Notes under the pieces: model-generated | The model's input: the letters and a program-made list of their open reading frames with translations, nothing else | What the model was told of the DNA's origin: nothing | The model's database searches: none | Made by a program: the position numbers and the translations under genes | Shown here: positions 35,779 through 44,135 of the stretch, in pieces | Layout: every line of letters starts with the position of its first letter | Position numbering within the stretch: position 1 is the stretch's first letter | From: Acidobacteriota bacterium | Lineage (GTDB): Bacteria > Acidobacteriota > Blastocatellia > Pyrinomonadales > Pyrinomonadaceae | Direction of reading: 5' to 3' | DNA: 64,000 nucleotides | Assembly: GCA_016718135.1 (NCBI GenBank) | Contig: JADKEF010000017.1 | Coordinates: 248,001-312,000 of the forward strand

Positions 35779-37806
35779 ATGAACGAAACAAACCTCCTCG
35801 AAGATCAGCCCATCGCCTGGACGCCCACGCCCGAGGTCATCGAGCGTGCCCAACTCACAAAGTTCATGCGGCAGGTCGGCGTCTCGACCTGGGATGAGCT
35901 TTACGCCTATTCGATCAACGATGTCGAGAAATTCACCGCCGAGGTTTTGAAGTTCCTCGACATCAAATTCGACCCGCCATACGAAAAACTGCTGGATACA
36001 TCCGATGGCATCGAATTCCCAAAATGGTGTGAGGGAGGCGGCCTCAACATCACCGAAATGTGCCTTGACCGATGGCAGACGGAAGAGTTGAAAGATCAAC
36101 CAGCGGTGATTTGTGAAGGAGAAGACGGAAGAACCACCTCAACGAGCTACTCAATTCTGCTACGCGAAGTTGAATATGCTGCCAGGGGACTGAAATCTCT
36201 TGGCTTCTCACGAGGCGATGCAATAGGAATCCACCTACCGATGATCGTGGAAACTGTCATCGCATTGCTTGCAATCAATCGAATTGGAGCTATAGCCGTT
36301 CCCGTTTTCTCCGGGTATGGAATCGATGCGATTTCGAGTAGATTGAATGCTGTTGGAGCAAAGGCCCTATTTACGTGCGATGGATTTACTCGTCGAGGAA
36401 AGTTATTCAACGCCTTCGACATTGCCGCTGAGGCCGTTGCTCAATGCTCCTCTATCACAAATGTTTTCGTCGCCAACGCAGGTAATTCGCTCGATAATCT
36501 TCGCGAACGTACGACGGACGAACGCTTCATAGATTTTGACGACCTGATCACCTTGGGTGAGAACCCGAAGGACGACCCGCTCGAACCAACCTCCGCCGAA
36601 GACCCGCTCATTATCCTCTACACCTCCGGCACAACCGGCAAGCCGAAGGGCATTGCTCATACTCATGCGAGTTTTCCTATCAAGGCGGCTCAGGATATGG
36701 CGTTTGGGACGGATGTTGGTAAGGGCACGCGGATCTCTTGGTACACCGACATCGGCTGGATGATGGGGCCGTGGCTGATCTACGGGGCGTTGATAAACGG
36801 TGCGACGATCTGTATTTACGACGGGGCTCCCGACTATCCGCAGCCTGATCGCATGTGGGACTTTTGTGCAAAACATAAGGTCGAGGTGCTTGGAATCTCG
36901 CCAACTCTGATCCGTGCCTTATCCAACTGCGGTGACGAGCTGCCAAAAAAACACGATCTCAGTTCGCTCCGAGCTTTTGCCTCGACCGGAGAGCCTTGGA
37001 ATCCAGCTCCGTGGTGGTGGCTATTCGAAAAGGTCGGCGACAGCAAGCTCCCGATAATCAACTACTCCGGCGGCACCGAGATCTCGGGCGGCATTCTGAT
37101 GGGCAATCCGCTGCTCCCGATCAAGCCGTGCTCGTTCCCGGCTCCGTGTCCCGGAATGGACGTCGATATTCTCGACGACGAAGGCAATCCTGTCGAACCC
37201 GGCAAGGTCGGAGAACTCGTCATCAAACAGCCTTGGATCGGCATGGCACGCGGGTTTTGGCAGGAAAAGGAACGCTATCTCGACACCTATTGGCGGCGGT
37301 TCAAAGACATCTGGGTCCACGGCGATTTTGCGATGCGTGACAAGGACGGCCATTGGTTCATCCTCGGCCGCAGCGACGATACGCTAAAGGTCGCCGGCAA
37401 ACGCGTCGGCCCCGCCGAGGTTGAAAGTCTACTCGTCGCCCACCCGCTCGTCACCGAAGCGGCTGTCATCGGTGTACCAGACGAAGTAAAAGGCACGGCG
37501 ATGGTCGCATTTGTAGTGTTGAGCGGTGAGGGGTTACCGGTGAATGACGAATCCGAGTCGGACAACTCATCACTCATCACTCATCACTCATCACTGCAAC
37601 AAGAGTTGAAAACTCTTGTTGCCAAAGACATGGGTAAGCCGCTGGCTCCGTCGAAGATCATCTTCGTGTCAGCCCTGCCAAAGACCCGTAATGCCAAGGT
37701 GATGCGACGCGTCATTCGCTCAGCCTACCTAGGCGAAGACCCGGGCGATCTGTCCGCACTTGAGAATCCGCAGGCGGTCGAGGAGATCCAGCGATCAAGC
37801 AAATAG
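35779..37806 (+). CDS. Acetyl-CoA synthetase-like AMP-forming acyl-CoA ligase
   Basis: About 675 residues from [10 protein letters not shown] (35779); the open frame runs 41 codons further upstream through repeat DNA. It adenylates a carboxylate and transfers it to CoA. Motifs: [17 protein letters not shown] (AMP/phosphate loop), [37 protein letters not shown] and the C-terminal [10 protein letters not shown] with the catalytic lysine. The N-terminal region resembles the acetyl-CoA synthetase family (ACAS_N-like). A 28-base heptamer tandem (CTCATCA x4) near 37566-37593 inserts [11 protein letters not shown] into the C-terminal domain. The DUF488 gene begins inside its last codons. Confidence 0.85.
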   Translation: MNETNLLEDQPIAWTPTPEVIERAQLTKFMRQVGVSTWDELYAYSINDVEKFTAEVLKFLDIKFDPPYEKLLDTSDGIEFPKWCEGGGLNITEMCLDRWQTEELKDQPAVICEGEDGRTTSTSYSILLREVEYAARGLKSLGFSRGDAIGIHLPMIVETVIALLAINRIGAIAVPVFSGYGIDAISSRLNAVGAKALFTCDGFTRRGKLFNAFDIAAEAVAQCSSITNVFVANAGNSLDNLRERTTDERFIDFDDLITLGENPKDDPLEPTSAEDPLIILYTSGTTGKPKGIAHTHASFPIKAAQDMAFGTDVGKGTRISWYTDIGWMMGPWLIYGALINGATICIYDGAPDYPQPDRMWDFCAKHKVEVLGISPTLIRALSNCGDELPKKHDLSSLRAFASTGEPWNPAPWWWLFEKVGDSKLPIINYSGGTEISGGILMGNPLLPIKPCSFPAPCPGMDVDILDDEGNPVEPGKVGELVIKQPWIGMARGFWQEKERYLDTYWRRFKDIWVHGDFAMRDKDGHWFILGRSDDTLKVAGKRVGPAEVESLLVAHPLVTEAAVIGVPDEVKGTAMVAFVVLSGEGLPVNDESESDNSSLITHHSSLQQELKTLVAKDMGKPLAPSKIIFVSALPKTRNAKVMRRVIRSAYLGEDPGDLSALENPQAVEEIQRSSK

Positions 37807-38255
37807 CCATCCACACCATCGGCCACGGACGGCATCCGTTCGCCTACTTTCTCGAATTGCTGCGGACGTACGAGATCGAGTTCGTGTGCGATGTGCGGGC
37901 ATTTGCTCGGTCACGTTGGCCTCAGTTCAATGGGCTTGTGCTGGCTGAGTTGCTTCGTGACAACGGCATCGGTTACGAACATATTCCAGAGACGGGCGGC
38001 AAGAACAAACCTAAGCCGGAAGATGTCGAATGGGGAGTGAACCGCATCATCGAGGTCGCCTCTGACCTTCGAACGGTGATGATGTGTTCCGAATCTAAGC
38101 CGCTCTCCGACCACAAGACTCCACGTGCCAATTGTCATCGGGTCGGCATGCTCGCCCCGATGCTGCGTACAAAGGGCGTCGAGCGAATCATTCATATTTT
38201 GCCGGATGGCGAGGCGATCGAGTTTGACGAGGCCGAGGTTCCGTCGATATGGTGA
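37794..38255 (+). CDS. DUF488 family protein, apparent AUC start codon
   Basis: DUF488 proteins are small (~150 residues), of unknown function, with TIGH near the start and paired DVR/cysteine-arginine motifs. Here the family core reads [35 protein letters not shown], and [20 protein letters not shown]. No ATG, GTG or TTG precedes the TIGH motif in frame; the first standard start (TTG at 37857) would delete it. An AGGAG at 37781-37785 lies eight bases before an ATC (37794) that would give (M)[11 protein letters not shown], the expected N-terminus. So either the gene uses AUC or a base is wrong. It overlaps the acyl-CoA ligase stop. Confidence 0.7.
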   Translation: MKQIAIHTIGHGRHPFAYFLELLRTYEIEFVCDVRAFARSRWPQFNGLVLAELLRDNGIGYEHIPETGGKNKPKPEDVEWGVNRIIEVASDLRTVMMCSESKPLSDHKTPRANCHRVGMLAPMLRTKGVERIIHILPDGEAIEFDEAEVPSIW

Positions 38256-38261
38256 CCAATC

Positions 38262-38302
38262 GTCTCATCTGTCTCACTGTTTCAGTGTGAGACGACTGAG
38301 AC
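38262..38302. repeat. GTCTCAC/GTGAGAC nested hairpin, copy A
   Basis: Inner arms GTCTCAC (38271-38277) and GTGAGAC (38287-38293) with outer GTCTCA/TGAGAC. It fills the gap between the DUF488 stop and the glycosylase start, followed by CTGAAAC/GAAACAG words. It is one of four related elements between 38.2 and 44.2 kb. Confidence 0.85.
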
Positions 38303-38316
38303 GGCCTGAAACACTT

Positions 38317-38967
38317 TTGAAACAGCTAACCCACACATCGCTGAAAAAGGCCGCTAAGGTTCTCGCATCTGAGCATAGTGAGCTTGCGTTCGTGTATGAA
38401 AAGTATGGCCCGCCGCCGTTGTGGGATCGTCCGACGGGCTTTGCGACGCTGCTTCATATCATTTTAGAGCAGCAAGTCTCGCTCGCTTCCGCAAAGGCTT
38501 GTTTTGACAAACTCACGGTGCACATCGGCGAGGTAACGCCCGACAAACTGCTCACCATCAATGACATCGATCTCAAAACCATCGGTTTCAGCCGCCAAAA
38601 GACCGCCTACGCACGCCATCTGGCTGAGGCGATCATCGAGAAACACATCGACCTCGACCACCTCCACACGTTGCCCGATGCTGACGCCAAAGCCACGCTG
38701 ATCCGGCTCAAAGGCATAGGCGAATGGACCAGCGACGTTTATCTCCTTATGGCAATGCTCCGCCCCGACGTGATGCCCAGAGGCGACATCGCCCTCCACG
38801 CCGCGTATCAAAAGCTCACAAACGCCGAAAAACGCCCGGGCTCGGATGAATTCATCGCAATAGCAGAAAAGTGGAGACCGTTTCGTTCAGTAGCGGCGAG
38901 ATTGCTGTGGCATTTTTATTTGAGTGAGAGGGGGAGAAGGGCTACAGGTGAGAATGTGGAAAGGTGA
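38317..38967 (+). CDS. DNA-3-methyladenine glycosylase II-like (AlkA/HhH-GPD) protein
   Basis: Base-excision repair glycosylase removing alkylated purines. About 216 residues: HIILEQQVSLASA (HhH-GPD N-terminal helix block), the helix-hairpin-helix LIRLKGIGEWTSDVYLLMAML with the catalytic aspartate in MPRGDIALHAAY (about residue 150), and RSVAARLLWHFYL near the end. It lacks the AlkA N-terminal domain, as in short Mag1-type enzymes. I chose the TTG at 38317; the frame extends upstream through the hairpin repeat into DUF488 without similarity. The C-terminal residues (GRRATGENVER) are purine-rich low-complexity sequence. Confidence 0.82.
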   Translation: MKQLTHTSLKKAAKVLASEHSELAFVYEKYGPPPLWDRPTGFATLLHIILEQQVSLASAKACFDKLTVHIGEVTPDKLLTINDIDLKTIGFSRQKTAYARHLAEAIIEKHIDLDHLHTLPDADAKATLIRLKGIGEWTSDVYLLMAMLRPDVMPRGDIALHAAYQKLTNAEKRPGSDEFIAIAEKWRPFRSVAARLLWHFYLSERGRRATGENVER

Positions 38968-38982
38968 AGAAGTTCCCCCTCT

Positions 38983-39194
38983 TGTCGCCAACGGCGACGA
39001 ACATTAAAGCCTAGGGAGTAGCGAGTAAAACGAGCGGATCCCTAGGATCAGGTGGAAAATGAATCCCGTCGCCGAAGGTGACGAACAAGGCGTGTTGCTC
39101 ACCTTCAGTGAGCGGAAACCTCGTACCGTCCGCACCTAGGGTTCCGCCGAAGCGGCTGCAGCCTAGGCTTTAATGTTCGTCGCCGTTGGCGACA
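38983..39194. repeat. 212-base palindromic element with perfect 33-base arms
   Basis: The terminal 33 bases (38983-39015 and 39162-39194) are exact reverse complements, starting TGTCGCCAACGGCGACG. The stem continues imperfectly inward (GCGGATCCCTAGG against GCGGAACCCTAGG, then GAAGGTGA-type words), so the whole element can fold as one long hairpin. It could be a miniature inverted-repeat element or a structured RNA. A 26-codon ATG frame (39059-39139) lies inside but has no supporting evidence as a gene. Confidence 0.85.
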
Positions 39195-39219
39195 GGAATT
39201 CATCGCAGAGGTAAAAGCT

Positions 39220-39395
39220 GTATCAGCTGTAACATCTGTATCATTCGTCTCAATACTTTTAGTGTTACAGACAGCTATCTATATCTATATCTATATATAT
39301 CTACGTAAATATAATAGATATTAGATAGCTCTAATCCGTCTGTAACACTAACGGAGACGATACATTTGTGACAGTTGTTACAGGTGATACAGGCT
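39220..39395. repeat. Imperfect AT-rich palindrome, ~175 bases
   Basis: AGTGTTACAGAC (39261-39272) and AGCTATCTA are mirrored by TAGATAGCT and GTCTGTAACACT on the right (39323-39348), with looser outer pairing of TGTATCA..CTGTAACA words. The loop is a run of CTATAT repeats. There is no coding potential; together with the flanking elements it makes the 38968-39644 gap entirely repeat DNA. Confidence 0.75.
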
Positions 39396-39403
39396 CGGAT
39401 GGC

Positions 39404-39520
39404 TGTCTCACCGTCTCACTGTCTCACTGTCTCAGAGTGAGACGACTGAGACAGAGTGAGACAGTTGATACATTTGCGTTTCACTATTTCACTGTTTCAG
39501 ACTAAGACACCCGAAACACC
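39404..39520. repeat. GTCTCACT octamer tandem and hairpin, copy B
   Basis: GTCTCACC, GTCTCACT, GTCTCACT, GTCTCAGA then TGAGACGACTGAGACAGAGTGAGACAG: a short direct octamer array whose second half is its reverse complement. Degenerate TTTCACT and TTTCAGACTAAGACAC words follow to about 39520. It belongs to the same family as copies A, C and D. Confidence 0.85.
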
Positions 39521-39644
39521 TGTAGCAGTTATTCTCGCCTTACCATGGTCTACGTGATATCGACTTTTTCAGCCAACTATTCCCGAACTTCGACGCATCT
39601 GTTATCGTTAGGATATCTGTTCGAATTACATTTGAGGTAAATTG

Positions 39645-40697
39645 ATGAAAACCAGATCTATTGCTATCGTCGCGATCGGCGTTCTTTTGTTGAATATAGC
39701 CGTGTTTGCTAAGCCTGACACGCGTTCTACTGCGGTCAAGAAGGCTCGGGCGGCTAAGTTGGTGGCGATGCTGCCGGCTTCGGATGGGGTCGTTTCGTTC
39801 GATTCGAAACGCTTCTTGAGCGAGGCTTTGCCAAAGATATTGTCGTCAAATCAGCCGATGCTCGCCGAGGTGAACGCCAAGATCACCGAGATGGAGAATC
39901 GCACCGGTATCGACCTGCGTAAATTCGACCAAGTTGCTGTCGGCGTAGCATTTAAGCAGATCTCGGCGAAAGAGACCGATTACGACACGGTCGCGATCGC
40001 CAGCGGCGACGTCAATGCCGGAGCCCTGATCGCCCTCGGCAGGCTCGCCTCAAATGGCACATATCGCACCGAAAAGATCGGCGAACGCACGGTCTATGTC
40101 TTCACCGTAAAGGACGTTTTGCAGAAAACATCAATAAAGACGACGAATTCAACCGTGACCGATGTGGTCGATAAGGCGTTGAAAGGAATGACCAAAGACA
40201 TCGCGGTGACTGCCTTTGACAACAAAACGCTCGTCATGGGCTCGCTCGCACGTGTGACCGAAACGCTTGAAGGCAGATCACGCGTTGCTGCCGAATTGAG
40301 CGGTCTATTGTCGCAGAAGGACACCTCAGTTTTAACATTTGCTGCCAAGGCCCCCGGTTCGCTTCGACAGATGCTGCCGCTCGACAATGACGAACTCGGC
40401 AACAGCATCGACGCCATTCAGACACTCTCTGGCTCAATGGACGTCACCGTCGCCGGAACCGCCGTTTCGATGCTGGCAAGAACCAAGACCGCCGACCAAG
40501 CCACCGGCATCAAAGACCTCCTCGACGTAGGCCAGATGCTCGGCAAATCGGTCTTCGGCAACTCAAAACGCCCCGACCAACAGGTCTACGCCCGCCTCAT
40601 CAAGGCCGCCAAATTCGATGCCAAAGGCACGGATGTCACGCTCGACATATTGGTCCCACAGGCTGACATTGATATGTTGATCAAGAAGGTGAAGTAA
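39645..40697 (+). CDS. Hypothetical secreted protein
   Basis: 350 residues with a signal peptide (MKTRSIAIVAIGVLLLNIAVFAK). The mature part begins AKLVAMLPASDGVVSFDSKRF and continues with alternating helical and strand segments (TGIDLRKFDQVAVGVAF, YDTVAIASGDVNAGAL, GERTVYVFTVKDV, NKTLVMGSLARVTETLEG). The pattern 'value may be driven to zero / how much variance' resembles DUF3352-like exported proteins, but I cannot assign a family with confidence. Start ATG 39645 has GAGGT seven bases upstream; a TTG lies one codon before. It ends in a good intrinsic terminator. Confidence 0.75.
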   Translation: MKTRSIAIVAIGVLLLNIAVFAKPDTRSTAVKKARAAKLVAMLPASDGVVSFDSKRFLSEALPKILSSNQPMLAEVNAKITEMENRTGIDLRKFDQVAVGVAFKQISAKETDYDTVAIASGDVNAGALIALGRLASNGTYRTEKIGERTVYVFTVKDVLQKTSIKTTNSTVTDVVDKALKGMTKDIAVTAFDNKTLVMGSLARVTETLEGRSRVAAELSGLLSQKDTSVLTFAAKAPGSLRQMLPLDNDELGNSIDAIQTLSGSMDVTVAGTAVSMLARTKTADQATGIKDLLDVGQMLGKSVFGNSKRPDQQVYARLIKAAKFDAKGTDVTLDILVPQADIDMLIKKVK

Positions 40698-40723
40698 AGA
40701 AATCGGGATCTAGTAGTAAAAAG

Positions 40724-40750
40724 GGAGCGATTCTGTCGCTCCTTTTTTTT
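40724..40750 (+). terminator. Intrinsic terminator after the secreted protein gene
   Basis: GGAGCGA (40724-40730), loop TTCTG, TCGCTCC (40736-40742), followed by eight T. It is preceded by an A-run, so it may work on both strands between the convergent genes. Confidence 0.9.
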
Positions 40751-40770
40751 ATCATTCTTGCGGCTCTGCC

Positions 40771-40832
40771 GCTGTCTCACCCTGTCTCACCCGTCTCACT
40801 CTGAAACAGTGAGACGCTGAGACGCTGAAACT
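40771..40832. repeat. GTCTCAC/GTGAGAC hairpin repeat, copy C
   Basis: CTGTCTCACCCTGTCTCACC and GTCTCACTCTGAAACAGTGAGACGCTGAGACGCTGAAAC: direct GTCTCAC words then GTGAGAC/GCTGAGAC in inverse. It ends exactly at the 3' end of the one-domain helicase gene (minus strand). Confidence 0.85.
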
Positions 40833-41700
40833 ATCTTCTTCTCCGAAATCCACCCGACGATCTCTGCTTCGCAAATTGGTCCAGATCACGATTGTACGAA
40901 CCATCTTCGCCAAGCAATGGGAACAGTTGCAGATCGCTCGAAAGGTAGGCGGCACGGAGTTCGACGGGGCGTGGACCCGCTTTGACGACGCGGACCTTGC
41001 CGCCTCGCACCTCTCCGATCCAGGCGGCAAATTCGTCGGCACGGCCAACGGTTGCAGAGAGCAGAAGCAAGCGAATTCTCGGCGGCGAGAGGATTATCGC
41101 CTCTTCCCACACATGGCCGCGATCTTCGTCGGAGAGATAGTGGGCTTCGTCGAGGATCACGAAATCCGTCTCAACCTGATCGCCGCTGCGGAGAGCGTCA
41201 AACAGTTGATTCCTATATATTTCCGTCGTTCCGACGATCAGCGGAGCGTCAGAATTCTCTTTTCTATCACCCGTCAGAATGCCGACGTTCTCGGCACCAA
41301 ATTCGAGGCTGAATTCCGCATATTTCGAGTTCGTCAAAGCCTTAAGCGGCGTTGTGTACCAAGCTTTCTTACCCGCAGCCAGCAAACGCCTAATTTCCTC
41401 TCGTGCGATCCACGTCTTACCGCTGCCGGTCGGAGCGGTAACGAGCACATCCTGCGTCTCGATGGCGGCGAGAGCTTCGAGCTGAAAATCGTCTGGTTTT
41501 AGCGGTTTGGGCTCGGGAACGCCGATGCCTGAGAGCAGGCGTTCGACTGCACGTAGTTGGCGTGGTGTGAGCGGTTCGACGGGCTTCTTTCCGGAACTTT
41601 CACGTGCAAGCGGGCGTTTATTATAACGTTCATCCCCGTGGGAAGAACGCTTTGGACGCGAGCGTTTTCCGCCGCGATTGTCTGATCTTTTGCCTCGCAT
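40831..41700 (-). CDS. DEAD/DEAH helicase, only the first RecA domain (Ski2-like), possibly truncated
   Basis: 289 residues: a basic Arg/Lys/Ser-rich N-terminal tail (1-45), then a superfamily 2 motor half with Q-type segment FQLEALAAIE, Walker A TAPTGSGKTW (motif I), TTPLKALTNSK (Ia), LTGDR (Ib), DEAHYLSDEDRG (II, DEAH) and LLLLSATVGR (III). Motifs IV-VI and the second RecA domain needed for translocation are absent; after motif III the protein runs to YLSSDLQLFPLL and ends in a basic FRRRR tail exactly at a GTCTCAC repeat. It is either a truncated Ski2-like helicase or a free-standing ATPase domain. Confidence 0.78.
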   Translation of the reverse strand: MRGKRSDNRGGKRSRPKRSSHGDERYNKRPLARESSGKKPVEPLTPRQLRAVERLLSGIGVPEPKPLKPDDFQLEALAAIETQDVLVTAPTGSGKTWIAREEIRRLLAAGKKAWYTTPLKALTNSKYAEFSLEFGAENVGILTGDRKENSDAPLIVGTTEIYRNQLFDALRSGDQVETDFVILDEAHYLSDEDRGHVWEEAIILSPPRIRLLLLSATVGRADEFAAWIGEVRGGKVRVVKAGPRPVELRAAYLSSDLQLFPLLGEDGSYNRDLDQFAKQRSSGGFRRRR

Positions 41701-41856
41701 TAACGCGATGTTAAAGGTTTGATATCGGAAAGTCTAATCTTTCCAAACGCAGCTCCGAGATGTTAAGATATCCAATTGCTTCGCAACGTTTTGCGGAGTG
41801 AGGGCGTCTAATTTCGGTATCAGTTTTATTTCAAATATCGATCGCCCCTTATTTAT

Positions 41857-43242
41857 ATGTTTGAGCAGTCATTATACGAACCGGAAACCATCGCGGAACC
41901 AACCGCCGAGGGCGACCTGTTTCATAATTACGAGATCACAAGCTGGAACCTCGGCCCGCGTATCTACAAGATCCTTGGCATATCTGCGGTTGCCAATGTA
42001 CTTGGTCTGCTGATCGTCGGCCAGACCGCGTTGTTGACCACTAAGGGCTGTGAGAGCCCGCTCGTAGGCAGCGTTTGTCAGGTTATCGACACGATCTATG
42101 TAGGAACTAAGCTATTCGGCACTGACCGCGAATACGTCGATGCGGTATACGAAAAGACCGATCTCGGCGATTACGAAGTGACATTTGTTGATGTCACGGG
42201 CGAGACGCCGCCGCTGTCGTATCCGGAAGGCTATTTTCAGATCGCAAATCCAATGGAGTATCAGGCAATGCTTGATGCTCAGAATAATCCGCTGAACATG
42301 ACCTCGGTCGATGATTTTGCCGGATTCCCGACGAACACTTCGCCACCGATCAGCTCAGGCGGCAGCCTTTTCGACACACCGCAGAATTTGCCAAAGAAGA
42401 ATCCGGACGTGATCGATGGTGAACTGCCAACATTTGGAGGCGGTGGAACGACCGCTACAAACCCAACACCGGGCCGACGAAAAGGAAACGGTGGACGCGT
42501 CACCACGCCTTCGAAAACTCCAAAACCAGACGGGGTGCCCGACGAGGATGATACAGCTGTAAACACGACTCCGTCGCCATCGCCTTCACCGACGGCAACC
42601 GTCGCACCGACCGGCCCGATCACGGATGTGGAACTGAACAAACGTCCGTTCGTCGACCTCGGCATTTTTGTCAACGATCTGATCGATAAGAAGCAAGTTC
42701 AGCTCGACAGCCAGTTCTTGATCAACGCCACCGGCAAGCTCGACGAGAAAGGCAAGCTGGACGCAAAGAGCTTTAGATTTATCAAAGCCGAAAGTACCGA
42801 CCCGAAGATGATCGAGGTCGTCAAGGAAGCCATCGAGGCCCTTAACGAAAGCGGCTATTTACAATATTTGAGCCTACTCAATGGCAAGGTACTTGCATTT
42901 CAGATACAGCAGGATGACAACAAGCTGACCGCTCTCATTCAGACAGAATTTGAGAACGAGCTCCGACCAAAGACCATCCAAACGCTCCTGAATGCGTATA
43001 TCGACGACAAAAAGAAGAACAAGGAAAAGCCTGAGGCCGACCAGGACGACAAGGACGATCTGGCCCTTCTGCAAAAGGCCTCGGTGAACGCAGTCGGCAA
43101 AAAGATCCTCATTTCGTTTGAGATCCCGAAGGCTGACGCTCAGCAGATGATCCAACGTAAACTCGCTGAGCAAAAAGCACAGCCCAAGCCGCAAAACAGC
43201 ACCGGAGCCATCAAGCCCGGCAACAACGCGGCAAACCAGTAA
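41857..43242 (+). CDS. Hypothetical membrane-anchored protein with Pro/Thr-rich linker
   Basis: 461 residues. A short cytoplasmic N-terminus (EPETIAEPTAEGDLFHNYEITSWN) is followed by one transmembrane segment (about 39-60), a ~60-residue domain with two cysteines (KGCESPLVGSVCQ), a long Gly/Pro/Thr/Ser linker (about 155-250, TPSPSPSPTATVAPTGP) and a C-terminal domain of about 200 residues (GIFVNDLIDKKQVQLDSQFLINATGKLD...). No family recognised. A TTG-initiated secreted gene begins four bases after its stop, and both precede secA, so they may form a unit. An envelope function is a guess. Confidence 0.72.
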   Translation: MFEQSLYEPETIAEPTAEGDLFHNYEITSWNLGPRIYKILGISAVANVLGLLIVGQTALLTTKGCESPLVGSVCQVIDTIYVGTKLFGTDREYVDAVYEKTDLGDYEVTFVDVTGETPPLSYPEGYFQIANPMEYQAMLDAQNNPLNMTSVDDFAGFPTNTSPPISSGGSLFDTPQNLPKKNPDVIDGELPTFGGGGTTATNPTPGRRKGNGGRVTTPSKTPKPDGVPDEDDTAVNTTPSPSPSPTATVAPTGPITDVELNKRPFVDLGIFVNDLIDKKQVQLDSQFLINATGKLDEKGKLDAKSFRFIKAESTDPKMIEVVKEAIEALNESGYLQYLSLLNGKVLAFQIQQDDNKLTALIQTEFENELRPKTIQTLLNAYIDDKKKNKEKPEADQDDKDDLALLQKASVNAVGKKILISFEIPKADAQQMIQRKLAEQKAQPKPQNSTGAIKPGNNAANQ

Positions 43243-43245
43243 AGT

Positions 43246-43998
43246 TTGAGCACACACAGAACGCAAACCAGCCTCATCACACTCGCCACCATCGGCGTGT
43301 ATATCGGACTGTTGATGGCCGGTGCAACTCCGTGTGTTTTGGGCCAAACGCCGTCGGCGACGACGCGGCCTTTCGATATTTCAGAAGAGCTTGAGCTAGC
43401 GGAAAAGCTGGACAAGAAGCCGGACCCGACTGCTGAGGAATTGGATAAGGCGATTGAAGTTTATTTCAACGATCTCGCTGATTTTGTTAAGAATCTCAAG
43501 AAGCTCAGTTCGATCGAAAAATTCGACCCGTCATTTGAAATTTTCAAGGTAAAGAGTTCTTCATATCAACCGTGTCCACAAACGGGCACAGGGAGACGGA
43601 TTAGTGAGGACTCTACCATTAATGGTTGGGTTGTCGGGGCTATCGAAGACGCAAAGATTGCCACCGAACACTCAAAGTGGCTTTCGGACTGCCTGGCTTT
43701 CGACGGTTTTGCGGGACGAGACAAAGCGAAGAGTGCAGAGCTTTCGCTTTCGTACGACAAAAAAGAATTAAGTTACCAACTTTCTCTAAACTTTAACTCT
43801 CCTGAGCGTTCAAAGTCATCTGGCGAGGGCCTCCTCAGAGCCTTTGAGCAATTCCAGATAGATGATGACGAGGACCTTGAGCTCGTCAAGGTATTGCACA
43901 AACTCACCCGGATCACTTCGGTAAATAATCAGGTCCAAATCGTGACACGTCTCCCCCGAGCCGGCCTCGACGCCCTACTTGCCACTGACGCAAACTAG
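43246..43998 (+). CDS. Hypothetical secreted protein, coupled to the preceding gene
   Basis: 250 residues with a probable signal peptide (LITLATIGVYIGLLMAGATPCVLGQ). The mature part is acidic and helical (PFDISEELELAEKLDKKPDPTAEELDKAIEVYFNDLADF), with two cysteines. Start is TTG at 43246, four bases after the previous stop, fitting translational coupling; the first ATG (43315) would remove the signal peptide. It is paralogue-like in layout to the C-terminal domain of its neighbour (both end with a segment on 'VNNQVQIVTRLPRA' / 'VGKKILISFEIPKA'), so the two may be related. Confidence 0.68.
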   Translation: MSTHRTQTSLITLATIGVYIGLLMAGATPCVLGQTPSATTRPFDISEELELAEKLDKKPDPTAEELDKAIEVYFNDLADFVKNLKKLSSIEKFDPSFEIFKVKSSSYQPCPQTGTGRRISEDSTINGWVVGAIEDAKIATEHSKWLSDCLAFDGFAGRDKAKSAELSLSYDKKELSYQLSLNFNSPERSKSSGEGLLRAFEQFQIDDDEDLELVKVLHKLTRITSVNNQVQIVTRLPRAGLDALLATDAN

Positions 43999-44060
43999 CG
44001 GCGAGCAGTTCCATCAATTTCAAACTCGCCATTTCTTAACTACCAAATGTAGCTGATATT

Positions 44061-44120
44061 TGTCTCAGTCCGTCTCACCTATTTCAACGTGAGACGATGA
44101 GACGCTGAGACAGTGAAACA
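44061..44120 (+). repeat. GTCTCAC/GTGAGAC nested hairpin in the secA leader, copy D
   Basis: GTCTCAG TCC GTCTCAC, ten-base loop, GTGAGAC GATGAGACG CTGAGAC: inner seven-base and outer seven-base perfect stems. It lies 15 bases before the secA ATG, overlapping the expected 5' untranslated region. The secA ribosome site AGAGGAAAC follows it. Confidence 0.85.
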
Positions 44121-44135
44121 ACACAAGAGGAAACA

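Noticed and set aside
37857..38255. TTG at 37857 as the DUF488 start
   Set aside because: It would delete the conserved TIGH motif; the ATC at 37794 with an AGGAG site fits the family N-terminus better.
39059..39139. Short ATG frame (26 codons) inside the 212-base palindrome
   Set aside because: No ribosome site and it lies wholly within an inverted repeat; no evidence for translation.
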